Source: an uncultured Acidobacteriia bacterium (GTDB lineage Bacteria; Acidobacteriota; Terriglobia; Bryobacterales; Bryobacteraceae). From it: a stretch of DNA of 64,000 bases. The notes beneath the pieces are model-generated. The model ran no database searches, was not told the DNA's origin, and saw nothing but the letters and a program-made list of their open reading frames with translations. Where the stretch lies: assembly GCA_903923395.1 (NCBI GenBank), contig CAIXXM010000083.1, positions 1 through 64,000 of the forward strand. Direction: 5' to 3'. Both the position numbers and the translations under genes were made by a program. Of the stretch, positions 23,485 through 32,137 are shown one piece after another. How positions within the stretch are numbered: the stretch's first letter is position 1; each line of letters opens with the position of its first letter.

Positions 23485-24150
23485 TTATTTCCCCGGAACG
23501 CGGTCAATGAGATAGAGCAGCGGGAACAGGAAGATCCACACGATGTCGACGAAGTGCCAGTAGAGGCCGAACATCTCTACTGGCGTACTCCACTTGGCGG
23601 TGTACGCTCCTTTGGCTGCCTGTTGGATCAAGAAGAAGATAATAAACACGCCGATGATCATGTGCATTGCGTGTAGCCCCGTCATCGCGAAGTACAGCGA
23701 GAAGAACAGGGGCGCGTGGCCGGGATCGGCGCAAGTTTCGCAGTCGAAGTTTTCGCCCGGAATTTCGTGGTGTTCCCACTTGTCGTGATATTCATATGCC
23801 TTCACGCCAAGGAACGCTCCGCCAAGGAACAGAGTCGCGATCAGATAAAAAATGATCAACTTCTGTTTACCCAACGCTGCGGAGTGAACCGCCATCGCCA
23901 TCGTCAGACTGCTGCAAATCAGCACTACCGTGTTGGCTGCACCCAACGGCAGATTGAGTTTGCTGCTGGCAGAAGCAAACGCTGCAGGATAGGCCTGGCG
24001 GTAGACAAAGTACGCAAGGAACAGGCCACCGAAGAACATGATTTCGGTGACGAGAAAGAGCCACATTCCGATTCCAGAGGCGCCTTTTTGTTGATCGGCG
24101 CTCTCGAAATGGTGCTTCAGAAATGTTGGGACTGCTGCAGTGCTAGCCAA
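23485..24150 (-). CDS. coxC: Cytochrome c oxidase subunit III
   Basis: 221 residues with five predicted membrane helices. Family features include [20 protein letters not shown] and the late [18 protein letters not shown]. Five rather than seven helices is usual for caa3-type subunit III. It overlaps coxA by eight bases and is followed by coxD. It stabilises the proton uptake path of subunit I. Confidence 0.96.
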   Translation of the reverse strand: MASTAAVPTFLKHHFESADQQKGASGIGMWLFLVTEIMFFGGLFLAYFVYRQAYPAAFASASSKLNLPLGAANTVVLICSSLTMAMAVHSAALGKQKLIIFYLIATLFLGGAFLGVKAYEYHDKWEHHEIPGENFDCETCADPGHAPLFFSLYFAMTGLHAMHMIIGVFIIFFLIQQAAKGAYTAKWSTPVEMFGLYWHFVDIVWIFLFPLLYLIDRVPGK

Positions 24151-25771
24151 CGTGCGCGACCTCCTCAGTCGAGTACTGGTATGCTTCCTGGGTCACAACC
24201 GGAGTGACCGCAAAATTGTCATAGGTGGGCGGAGACTGTGTCGTCCATTCCAAGCCCGTGGCACCCCATGGATTTGCGGGGGCCTTCTCGCCGTAGAACA
24301 GCGACCAGGTCAGGTAAACGAACGGGATCACGAAGCCGAATCCGAGCACGGAGGCACCGGCAGAGGACAGCACGTTGAACACCTGGAACTCAGGCGGGTA
24401 AACGTGGTAGCGCCGGGGCATGCCCATATATCCCAGCAGGAACTGCGGGAAGAAGGTCAGGTTGAACCCGAGGAAGATAATGATCGCCGACAAACGGGAC
24501 CAGCTTTCCGGGTACATGCGACCGAACATCTTCGGCCACCAGAAGTGGATACCGGCGAGATAACCCATCACCGCGCCGCCAACCATCACATAGTGAAAGT
24601 GGGCAACCACGAAGTAGGTATCGGTGAGGTGAACGTCCATGCCGAGAGAGGCCAAGAACAGACCGGTCAGACCGCCAATGGTGAACAACCCGATGAAGCC
24701 CAGTGCGTACAGCATCGGAGTCGTCATGCGGACAGAACCCTTGTACATGGTGGTCGTCCAGTTGAAGACCTTGATTGCGGACGGAATGGCCACGATGTAG
24801 CTCAAAAGCGAGAACACCATGCCAGCGTAAGCAGACTGGCTGCTGACATAGAGGTGATGACCCCAAACCAGGAAGCCGAAGACCGCGATGGCTACGCTCG
24901 AAAAGGCGATAAAGGTGTAACCGAAGGGCTTCTTCTGGGTGAAGGTCGAAATCACTTCGGAGACCACGCCCATCGACGGCAGAATCATGATGTAAACGGC
25001 TGGGTGGGAGTAGAACCAGAAGAGGTGCTGGTACAGCACCGGGTCGCCACCGTAGGCGGGGTCAAAGAAGCCGATGTGGAAGCCGCGCTCCAGGACAAGC
25101 AGGAACAGTGTGACGGCAACTACAGGCGTTCCCAGGATCTGGATCAGGCTGGTTGCATAATGCGCCCAAACGAATAGGGGCAAGCGGAACCACGTCATGC
25201 CGGGAGCACGCATTCTGTGCACGGTGACGATGAAGTTCAACCCGGTCAGAATCGATGAGAAGCCGGCGATGAAGATGCCGAGACCCGTCGCGATGACATA
25301 CCCGTTGGAGTAAGAGGTGCTGAGCGGCGTGTAAAAGGTCCAGCCGGTATCCACACCACCAACGATAAGAACGTAGACCGTGAAGATGCCGCCGAGAATG
25401 TAGATATACCAGCTCAACAGGTTGATCTTCGGGAAGGCCAGATCTTTGGCACCGATCATCAACGGAATGAGGAAGTTGCCGAGTACCGCGGGGATGGACG
25501 GGATGAGGAAGAAGAAGATCATCAACACGCCGTGCATCGTGAACAGCTTGTTATACGTGTTCGATTCAACAAGGTCGCCGGCCGGAGTTGCAAGCTCCAG
25601 ACGGATCAGTACCGCCATCAATCCGCCGAGGAAGAAGAAGAAGGTAATCGAGAGGAGGTAAAGGAGCGCAATGCGCTTGTGATCCTCCGTCAAGAGCCAG
25701 CTCTTCAACCCGTGCTGGTGATTGAGATAGTTCTTTTCTGTTTCAGTTCCTATGGTTGGAGTGGCCGTCAT
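24143..25771 (-). CDS. coxA: Cytochrome c oxidase subunit I, A2-type caa3 oxidase
   Basis: 542 residues, twelve or more membrane helices. The heme-copper ligands are present: the low-spin heme His in [10 protein letters not shown], the CuB His in SHPAVY with the cross-linked Tyr, the HH pair in VWGHHLYVS, and the heme a3 and a HxH in VAHFHYVM. The D-channel glutamate of A1 enzymes (HPEVY) is replaced: the motif here is YSHPAVY, the signature of A2 oxidases such as Rhodothermus caa3. It reduces oxygen and pumps protons. It follows coxB by 19 bases. Confidence 0.97.
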   Translation of the reverse strand: MTATPTIGTETEKNYLNHQHGLKSWLLTEDHKRIALLYLLSITFFFFLGGLMAVLIRLELATPAGDLVESNTYNKLFTMHGVLMIFFFLIPSIPAVLGNFLIPLMIGAKDLAFPKINLLSWYIYILGGIFTVYVLIVGGVDTGWTFYTPLSTSYSNGYVIATGLGIFIAGFSSILTGLNFIVTVHRMRAPGMTWFRLPLFVWAHYATSLIQILGTPVVAVTLFLLVLERGFHIGFFDPAYGGDPVLYQHLFWFYSHPAVYIMILPSMGVVSEVISTFTQKKPFGYTFIAFSSVAIAVFGFLVWGHHLYVSSQSAYAGMVFSLLSYIVAIPSAIKVFNWTTTMYKGSVRMTTPMLYALGFIGLFTIGGLTGLFLASLGMDVHLTDTYFVVAHFHYVMVGGAVMGYLAGIHFWWPKMFGRMYPESWSRLSAIIIFLGFNLTFFPQFLLGYMGMPRRYHVYPPEFQVFNVLSSAGASVLGFGFVIPFVYLTWSLFYGEKAPANPWGATGLEWTTQSPPTYDNFAVTPVVTQEAYQYSTEEVAHVG

Positions 25772-25790
25772 ACGATTCGTCCCAGCAATC

Positions 25791-26837
25791 TTATTCGTGC
25801 GACTGCGCTGCCGCAGCGGCTGCGCTCATGGAACCCGCCGCTGGCGCCTTTGCGGGCGCGGCGCTTGGGGCCGCCGTCGTGGAACCGGGTTTCGGTCCAA
25901 TCGACTTCACATATTCAATCAATTTCACAAGGCCGTCTTCCGTCACCAGCCCCTTGAACGTGGGCATGATGGGTTGATAACCTTCCACAACTTTCGCTTC
26001 CGGATATAGGATCGATTCCCGGATGTAGGCGTCGTCAGCCTTCACCTTGGCACCACCTTGCAGCGCCACCATCGTCCCGTAGATTCCCTTCAAGTTAGGG
26101 CAGCGGCCATTAGCATCGGAAGTGTGGCAGGTCACGCAGCCAAGCGAGGTAAACATCTGCGCGCCCTGTTCCGCCAAAGTTCCCTGGCCCATGCCGCCGG
26201 CCAGCCACTGGTCATATTGGGCTTGCTCCATCACATAGACGTAGCCAATCATTCCTGAGTGCTTGGTGCCGCAGTATTCCGCGCAGAAGATGTGATACTT
26301 GCCGGGCTTCGTCGCACGGAACCATTCCGTGGTGTAGCGTCCGGGCAGCACGTCAGACTTGGTGCGGAAAGCAGGCACGAAGAAGTCGTGCAGAACGTCT
26401 TCCGAAGTCATGGTCAGCTTAATGTTGCGGTTGACCGGGATATGGAGTTCGTTGATTTCACGATTGCCTTCCATATGCTGAATCTTCCACATCCACTGCT
26501 TGCCGGTGACGTAGATCTCCATGGCGTCAGCGGGAGGACGGGATTCGGTGAAGAACAGGCTCGCTCCCCAGCCAAACATAATCATGGAGAGGCCCAGCGG
26601 AATCGCGGACCAGACGATCTCAAGGATCATGCCACCTGTGCTGTGCTCGTCAATCGGTGCGGGGATGGGGTCATCCGCCGAACGTTTGCGGTATTTCACC
26701 GCGAAGTAAACCACCAGGACGGCGATTAGCAGCGAGAAAAACGCACTGACCAGTACGAGGTACGCGTAAAGCGCGTCCACGGTCGGCGCGAAGGTCGACG
26801 CCTGTTCTGGAAACAACTGAAAACTCTTCGGTTCCAT
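25791..26837 (-). CDS. coxB: Cytochrome c oxidase subunit II with fused cytochrome c domain
   Basis: 348 residues. Two N-terminal membrane helices (about 22-48 and 68-95) are followed by a cupredoxin domain with CuA ligands His150, Cys185, Cys189, His193 and Met196, and a C-terminal monoheme cytochrome c domain with Cys234-Cys237-His238. An Ala/Pro-rich tail ends the chain. The fused heme domain defines a caa3 enzyme, which can receive electrons directly from alternative complex III encoded upstream. No lipobox Cys is seen at the N terminus. Confidence 0.97.
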   Translation of the reverse strand: MEPKSFQLFPEQASTFAPTVDALYAYLVLVSAFFSLLIAVLVVYFAVKYRKRSADDPIPAPIDEHSTGGMILEIVWSAIPLGLSMIMFGWGASLFFTESRPPADAMEIYVTGKQWMWKIQHMEGNREINELHIPVNRNIKLTMTSEDVLHDFFVPAFRTKSDVLPGRYTTEWFRATKPGKYHIFCAEYCGTKHSGMIGYVYVMEQAQYDQWLAGGMGQGTLAEQGAQMFTSLGCVTCHTSDANGRCPNLKGIYGTMVALQGGAKVKADDAYIRESILYPEAKVVEGYQPIMPTFKGLVTEDGLVKLIEYVKSIGPKPGSTTAAPSAAPAKAPAAGSMSAAAAAAQSHE

Positions 26838-26861
26838 AGATTCAATTAGCCGGAAATAACC

Positions 26862-27791
26862 CTATGCCGGACGGATTCCTTTCTGCTTCTGATCCCGACG
26901 CAGCATGATCAACATAAAGCCACCAAGACCCAACACGGTGAAGCCGCCCGCAACCCGCAAGATACTCATTGCCACCGGAGTGTACTTCGCAGCCTTGGGA
27001 TCGAAGTGGTAGCAGAACAGCAGTAACTGGTCCACGGCAGTGCCGATCTTGTTTTGAGAGGCTTCGATCAGCCCGAGCCGCAGGTCTTTCGGGGAGTACT
27101 CCACGCCGTAAAAATATTTGGACAAACGCCCGTCCGGAGTCAGCAGGTAGATCGCGCTCGCGTGAGCGAACTGGCCCGTGTGGGGGTCCCAGTTATAACG
27201 GAAGCCAACCGTATCCGTTACCCGCTTGATCGACGCAAGATCTCCAGTCAGGAAGTGGAATGCGCCCGCAGTTTCGGGATGACCGTAGTCCCGCATGTAG
27301 ACCACTTTTTTTGCCTTCGCCTGGCTCGGGACTTCGCGGGCGTCGAAACTGATCGCCACCACATCGTAATCCTGGCCGGGAGTAAACTTTAAAATCTTCA
27401 GTGCCCGCACCATTCCATTGAGGATCTGCGTGCAGAGCATGGGGCAGTCGTAATAGACGAGTGCCATCACCACAGGCCGCTTGCCGAAGTAGGCACCCAG
27501 CGGCGCCGACCTGCCGTCTTCATCTTTGAAGACTGCGTCGAGCGGCATCTGCGAGTTCAGGCGCTGTTCGATGGTGACACCGTTCAGCCCGCCTGGACGG
27601 CTGGTCCCGTTCTTCATATTCAACAGGTCTTGGGTTGGCAGCTTGGCGGGTCCGGAGATCGTAGGCTCGGTTGCGCCCGCTGATTCCGGATTCCCTTTGA
27701 GCTCGCGCGGGTCCGCTTCCGGCGCATACTTCTGCGCACAGAGGCAGCCGGTTGCCAACAGGAGGACCGTGATGTACTGCTTCAATCTCAT
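26862..27791 (-). CDS. SCO1/SenC-type copper chaperone
   Basis: 309 residues. An N-terminal signal (about 1-19) precedes a thioredoxin-like domain with the copper-binding CxxxC at Cys116 and Cys120 (YYDCPMLCTQ) and a conserved His in QFAHASAIYLLTPDG. A C-terminal membrane helix (about 280-300) is also predicted, which is common in acidobacterial and planctomycete forms. SCO proteins deliver copper to the CuA site of subunit II, the next gene. It starts inside the last codons of the upstream small gene. Confidence 0.92.
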   Translation of the reverse strand: MRLKQYITVLLLATGCLCAQKYAPEADPRELKGNPESAGATEPTISGPAKLPTQDLLNMKNGTSRPGGLNGVTIEQRLNSQMPLDAVFKDEDGRSAPLGAYFGKRPVVMALVYYDCPMLCTQILNGMVRALKILKFTPGQDYDVVAISFDAREVPSQAKAKKVVYMRDYGHPETAGAFHFLTGDLASIKRVTDTVGFRYNWDPHTGQFAHASAIYLLTPDGRLSKYFYGVEYSPKDLRLGLIEASQNKIGTAVDQLLLFCYHFDPKAAKYTPVAMSILRVAGGFTVLGLGGFMLIMLRRDQKQKGIRPA

Positions 27792-28300
27792 TGAGCGATC
27801 TTTTCCAAAGTCCTTCCGCCGCTGGAGTCCGCCGGAATGGTCCGGTAGCCGCCGTTGGCGATGCCTGCGGGGGTCGGCTTGGAGGGAAGCCCCTTCGCCG
27901 CCGTGATGTCGATTGCCTTTTCGATGGGGATGCGCACAATGCCCTTATCCGGATTGAGCCAGCCAAAGTTCTCGAGGATTCCAGCTTCGCTTTCGCGGAG
28001 GTCCTTGATCTCCATGCGGGGATCAGCCTGGAGCCGGGGCTCTGGCGGTTTCATGGTGTGCATTTCCTGCATCATGGCGGGCATGTCTTTCGGATTCTTG
28101 GCGTCCTCACGGGCGCGCATGAAATCGAACAGGCCGATGATGATGAAGACCACGATGATGAACGAGATGAACAGCCCGATGGCGAACCCGGTGATTTGCC
28201 CGGGGCCAACGTCGCGCCGTTCCCAGGCGACTTGTTCATTACGGCCCGGCTCGTCCTGGTGTTCGCCGTGGTCGTGTGGGGGTTTAATGATCTCTGCCAT
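27788..28300 (-). CDS. Small one-helix protein of the alternative complex III/caa3 operon
   Basis: 170 residues, no family recognised with certainty. A His/Glu-rich cytoplasmic start is followed by one membrane helix (about 37-62) and a periplasmic Met/Pro-rich stretch. The C-terminal third has a pattern (LNPDKGIVRIPIEKAIDI, then a Pro-rich tail) often seen beside quinol oxidase modules. It overlaps the end of actF and the start of the SCO gene, so it is translated with both. A structural or assembly subunit of the ACIII-caa3 complex is a reasonable inference; Met/His-rich parts could bind copper. Confidence 0.7.
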   Translation of the reverse strand: MAEIIKPPHDHGEHQDEPGRNEQVAWERRDVGPGQITGFAIGLFISFIIVVFIIIGLFDFMRAREDAKNPKDMPAMMQEMHTMKPPEPRLQADPRMEIKDLRESEAGILENFGWLNPDKGIVRIPIEKAIDITAAKGLPSKPTPAGIANGGYRTIPADSSGGRTLEKIAQ

Positions 28301-29501
28301 GGTTCAATGCCTTTTGCAGATCCGGGTGACCGATCGGAAGGATCGGGCGCTTCGGAAGATTCCAGAGGAACAGTGAGACCCAAACGCCGCCCAAACCAAC
28401 CGGGGCCGCGATATCGAGCCAGTGAATAGCGAATACGCCCTTCGTGAACGACGGCTCCACGAGGAAGACCACATCCACGAAGCGGACAAAGATGATCCAG
28501 ATCGCAGCCATCCGAAGCGTGGTGCCGTTCTTCTTAATGCCCTGCGAGAGCAGCAGGAAGAAGGGGAACGCAAAGTGGAAGCAGAGGAGGAAAAGACCAA
28601 CCCACTGCCAGCCACCGTTCAGGCGGTTGATGTACCACGGAATTTCTTCCGGGAGGTTGCCCGACCAGATAATCAGCAACTGCGAGAAGTTCAGGTAAGC
28701 CCAGAGCATAACGAAGGCGAACATCAGTTTGCCGAGGTCATGCAGATGCTTCTTGGTGATGAGATGATCGAGCGGCGAATAGTGACCCAGCACGACGAGC
28801 GCGGAGATCACGCAGGCCATTGCGGTCAACAGATTGCCGACGCCCATCATGAAACCGTAGATGGTCGAGAACCAGTGAGGATCGAGCGACATCATCCAAT
28901 CGACCGACGCGAGGGTCAGCGTGAGCACGAAAGCCAGGATGCCGGGGCCGCTCAAGAATTCCATCTTCGCGGTCCACTTGGGGTCCTTCGTTTCATCTTC
29001 CTTCTGCGACCAGCGCGTCAGGAAGGTAACGAGGCCGAGCCAAAGCACTGTGTAAATCGCCCAGCGTGCGTAGAAGAACGGCACGTTGAGATAGAGGCTC
29101 TTCTCTTTCAGGATCGGGTCGACCGCAACCTTTGCCGGGTCAGCCCATTCGTAGAGCGTATGAACGCCAAGCAGGATGGGGATGAACAGGAACATCATCA
29201 CGTAAAGGGTCTTCGAACCCGCTTCGGTGATCTTGCGGATCATAATGCCCCAGTTGCCACCGGTGAGGTGCTGGATCATCGTGAGGGTCAGGCAGCCGAG
29301 CCCGGCACCTGTCCACAACATGAAGCCGATCAGATAGGACCGCAGGAACTGCTGCTGTTCACCGCTGAAATAACCGAACGCGGAGAGAGCCAGACCGATC
29401 AGGCCGACAAATGCGGCGATGCTCTGGTAACGCTTCAGGCGTTCCGTCAATTGCGGCGCAAGAGTCATTTGCGGCGCGAGAGTATGTGTTGTATCGCTCA
29501 T
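28284..29501 (-). CDS. actF: Alternative complex III membrane subunit ActF
   Basis: 405 residues with about ten membrane helices. The pattern (FMLWTGAGLGCLTLTMIQHL, LMFAFVMLWAYLNFSQLLIIW, LPEEIPWYINRL) matches the ActF/quinol:cytochrome c oxidoreductase membrane subunit, a shortened relative of NrfD-type ActC. It anchors the complex and is thought to contribute to proton movement. It lies between actE and the small one-helix gene. Confidence 0.92.
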   Translation of the reverse strand: MSDTTHTLAPQMTLAPQLTERLKRYQSIAAFVGLIGLALSAFGYFSGEQQQFLRSYLIGFMLWTGAGLGCLTLTMIQHLTGGNWGIMIRKITEAGSKTLYVMMFLFIPILLGVHTLYEWADPAKVAVDPILKEKSLYLNVPFFYARWAIYTVLWLGLVTFLTRWSQKEDETKDPKWTAKMEFLSGPGILAFVLTLTLASVDWMMSLDPHWFSTIYGFMMGVGNLLTAMACVISALVVLGHYSPLDHLITKKHLHDLGKLMFAFVMLWAYLNFSQLLIIWSGNLPEEIPWYINRLNGGWQWVGLFLLCFHFAFPFFLLLSQGIKKNGTTLRMAAIWIIFVRFVDVVFLVEPSFTKGVFAIHWLDIAAPVGLGGVWVSLFLWNLPKRPILPIGHPDLQKALNHGRDH

Positions 29502-29512
29502 TGGCTGTCTGA

Positions 29513-30202
29513 CTATTTTGCGGTTTTCTTGGCTTCGCCCGCGGGGGCGGCCTTCATCTCTACTTTGTTTGCCGGATTATCCGGAACCAGAGGTTGTGCA
29601 ACACCTTTCGGCATTGGCGGGTGCTTATCGAGCGACGCGAGTTTCGTGCGGTCAGCAGGATCGAGATCGTTGATGTTGGCGTTCTGGCTCAGTTGCAATG
29701 CGCGGATGTAAGCGGCAATCGCCCACCGGTCCCGAACCTGAATCTGTGCCGAATAATTCCACATGGAGCCGTAGCCATTCGTGATCACGTCGTAGAAGTG
29801 GCCGACCGGAGCGGTGCGGAGCTTCTCGGTGTGATACGACGGAGGCATTTTGAAGCCGCGGCGGACGATCATGCCCAGGCCGTTGCCAATCTTGCCATGG
29901 CAGACCGAGCAGTATACATCGAACTTCACATGACCACGTTCGATGAGTGCCTTGTCCACGGTGATCGGAAAGTATTCAATTTCCTTGCCGTTCTCTTTGC
30001 CGGTATAGTAGGCAGCATCCTCATAGACGGTGCCGCGGGCAACGGTATTTTCCACCGGGGTGCGACCGCTGCGACCGTCAGAGAAGAAATCACTGGGGCG
30101 TTGCGGCTTGTACTTCGGCTGGTCATGCATGTCCTGCCGGCAACCCGTGAGCGCAAGAACGCTCAGGCTGGCCAGGGCGATGACCTGGATGCGATTTCTC
30201 AT
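29513..30202 (-). CDS. actE: Alternative complex III monoheme cytochrome c ActE
   Basis: 229 residues. A lipoprotein signal ends at Cys21 (LALTGC), and a class I cytochrome c domain carries Cys98-Cys101-His102 (CSVCH) with the distal Met probably in the GFKMPPS loop. The C terminus is Pro/Lys/Ala-rich. It accepts electrons within the complex and passes them to the caa3 oxidase. Its start overlaps the actD stop codon. Confidence 0.94.
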   Translation of the reverse strand: MRNRIQVIALASLSVLALTGCRQDMHDQPKYKPQRPSDFFSDGRSGRTPVENTVARGTVYEDAAYYTGKENGKEIEYFPITVDKALIERGHVKFDVYCSVCHGKIGNGLGMIVRRGFKMPPSYHTEKLRTAPVGHFYDVITNGYGSMWNYSAQIQVRDRWAIAAYIRALQLSQNANINDLDPADRTKLASLDKHPPMPKGVAQPLVPDNPANKVEMKAAPAGEAKKTAK

Positions 30203-30753
30203 TGAGCCACCTCTGCGATTTCTTCGGCACCCAAGCCAGCAAGAAAAGCTTTGGTCTCTTCGGGGTCGTACTTCTTATCCTTCGCTTCGATGCAGAGGAA
30301 GAACTTGGACTTCGACGCCGTGACAAAGCGATCCCAGTTGAAGACCGGGTGATATGGCGAGGGCAGTCCGTTCAACAGAATCATGCTGAAGGCGCAGGTC
30401 AACCCGGCGAAGAGAATGGTGCACTCGAAGGTGACCGGGATAAACATCGGGATACTGATCAGTTGGCGTCCACCGATGTTCAGGGGATAGGCCAGAGCGG
30501 ATACCCACGAACAGAGACTGAAGCCAACGGTGCAACCCGTAAGACCGCCACACAACGTGAACCAGCCGACGCGATTATCGTGCAAGTCCATCGCTTCGTC
30601 CAGCTCATGCAGCGGGAGCGGGGAGTAAGCGTCGAACTTCTTGTAACCGGCTTCACGGGTTTTACGCGCCGCAGCCACAAGTTGGCCTGCGGTTTCAAAC
30701 TCGGCCATCAAGCCGTAAACGGGTGATACTTCTTCGAGAGCGTGGCCACTCAT
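30199..30753 (-). CDS. actD: Alternative complex III subunit ActD (DUF3341)
   Basis: 184 residues. The opening YGLMAEFETAGQLVAAARKTREAGYK belongs to the DUF3341/ActD family, followed by two membrane helices (about 60-85 and 95-125) separated by a short loop. It is a structural subunit without cofactor. It overlaps actC and actE by four bases each, consistent with strict coupling. Confidence 0.93.
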   Translation of the reverse strand: MSGHALEEVSPVYGLMAEFETAGQLVAAARKTREAGYKKFDAYSPLPLHELDEAMDLHDNRVGWFTLCGGLTGCTVGFSLCSWVSALAYPLNIGGRQLISIPMFIPVTFECTILFAGLTCAFSMILLNGLPSPYHPVFNWDRFVTASKSKFFLCIEAKDKKYDPEETKAFLAGLGAEEIAEVAQ

Positions 30754-32135
30754 TGTGCAACAGGCTCCTTTACTTTCGCGCCGGGGAGCAGCATACGAAG
30801 TTCAAAGATGGTGATCATCGGCAATGCGCGGATGAACAGGAAGATGAGAACAGTGAACAGACCAATGGTGCCGATATACATCGCCCAATCCCAGATCGTT
30901 GGCCAGTACATGCTCCAGCTGGAGGGAAGGAAGTCACGGTGCAGACTGGTGACGACGATGACGAAACGTTCCAGCCACATGCCGACGTTGACGATCAGCG
31001 AGATGATCCAGATAGCCATAAGGTTGGTCCGGATCTTCTTCGACCACAGGAACTGCGGGGTAATGATGTTGCAGAAAATCAGGGCCCAGTAGAACGGCGC
31101 ATAAGGTCCGGTCATACGGTTCCAGATCATGAACTGTTCGTACTTGTTTGCGCTGTACCAGCCGAAGAACGCTTCCATCGTGTAGCCGTAACCGACGATC
31201 AAGCCGGTGGCGAGCGTCACTTTGGCCATGTTGTTGATATGGCGCATCGTGATCACACCTTCGAGGCTGTAGATGCTGCGCACAGGAATCATCAGCGTAA
31301 GCACCATGGCGAAACCGGAGTAGATGGCGCCGGCGACGAAGTAAGGCGGGAAGATCGTGGTGTGCCAGCCGGGAACGATGGACACCGCGAAGTCGAAGCT
31401 AACGACGGTGTGCACGGAGACGACGAGAGGCGTAGCCAGACCTGCGAGCAACAGCGACGCCTTTTCATAGCGCTGCCAGTGACGGGCAGAACCACGCCAG
31501 CCGAGGGACAGGAACCCGTAGATTACAGCCTGCCAGCGGTGCTTCGCGGAATCACGCAGGGTGGCGAAGTCAGGCACAAGACCGATAAACCAGAACACGG
31601 CGGAAATCGTGAAATACGTCGATACAGCGAACACGTCCCAGAGCAGCGGGCTGCGGAACTGTGGCCACATGCTCATCGTATTGGGATACGGGAAGAGCCA
31701 GTACGCGAGCCACGGACGACCGGTGTGGAAGATCGGGAAGATACCCGCGCACATCACGGCGAAGATGGTCATCGCTTCGGCGAAGCGGTTGATCGCGTTA
31801 CGCCAGCTTTGGTTCAAGAGCAACAAAATGGCCGAAATCAGCGTACCGGCGTGGCCGATACCGATCCACCAAACGAAGTTGATAATCGCGAAGCCCCAGC
31901 CGACCGGGATATTCAAACCCCAGACGCCGACGCCCTTCATGAGCAGCCAGGTCAAGCCGGTGAGCAAACCCTGCAGGAGGATGAAGCCGATGAACACACC
32001 GACCATCCACCCCAGCGTGGTCTTCCGTTTGAGGACGATGCTGCTGATCTTGTCCGAAACCGCCGCCAGGCTCAAACCTGGGTCGATCACCGGCCCGATT
32101 TTAATTTCTGATGCCAGTTCTACGGGCTGTTCCAT
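30750..32135 (-). CDS. actC: Alternative complex III quinol-binding membrane subunit ActC (NrfD-like)
   Basis: 461 residues with about ten membrane helices and the NrfD/PsrC family pattern (AIINFVWWIGIGHAGTLISA, then VVSFDFAVSIVPGWHTTIFP). It is expected to hold the quinol oxidation site facing the iron-sulfur subunit ActB. It starts two bases after actB ends and overlaps actD by four. Confidence 0.96.
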   Translation of the reverse strand: MEQPVELASEIKIGPVIDPGLSLAAVSDKISSIVLKRKTTLGWMVGVFIGFILLQGLLTGLTWLLMKGVGVWGLNIPVGWGFAIINFVWWIGIGHAGTLISAILLLLNQSWRNAINRFAEAMTIFAVMCAGIFPIFHTGRPWLAYWLFPYPNTMSMWPQFRSPLLWDVFAVSTYFTISAVFWFIGLVPDFATLRDSAKHRWQAVIYGFLSLGWRGSARHWQRYEKASLLLAGLATPLVVSVHTVVSFDFAVSIVPGWHTTIFPPYFVAGAIYSGFAMVLTLMIPVRSIYSLEGVITMRHINNMAKVTLATGLIVGYGYTMEAFFGWYSANKYEQFMIWNRMTGPYAPFYWALIFCNIITPQFLWSKKIRTNLMAIWIISLIVNVGMWLERFVIVVTSLHRDFLPSSWSMYWPTIWDWAMYIGTIGLFTVLIFLFIRALPMITIFELRMLLPGAKVKEPVAQ

Positions 32136-32137
32136 AT

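Noticed and set aside
24140-25177. Open frame of 345 codons on the plus strand
   Set aside because: Antisense to coxA, the clearest gene in the region.
28422-29711. Open frame of 429 codons on the plus strand
   Set aside because: Antisense to actF and actE; no domain, no ribosome binding site, shadow composition.
30723-32111. Open frame of 462 codons on the plus strand
   Set aside because: It lies antisense to actC, whose membrane helices and family motifs are certain; the composition (charged, repetitive E/R/H/D) is that of a shadow of a hydrophobic gene.
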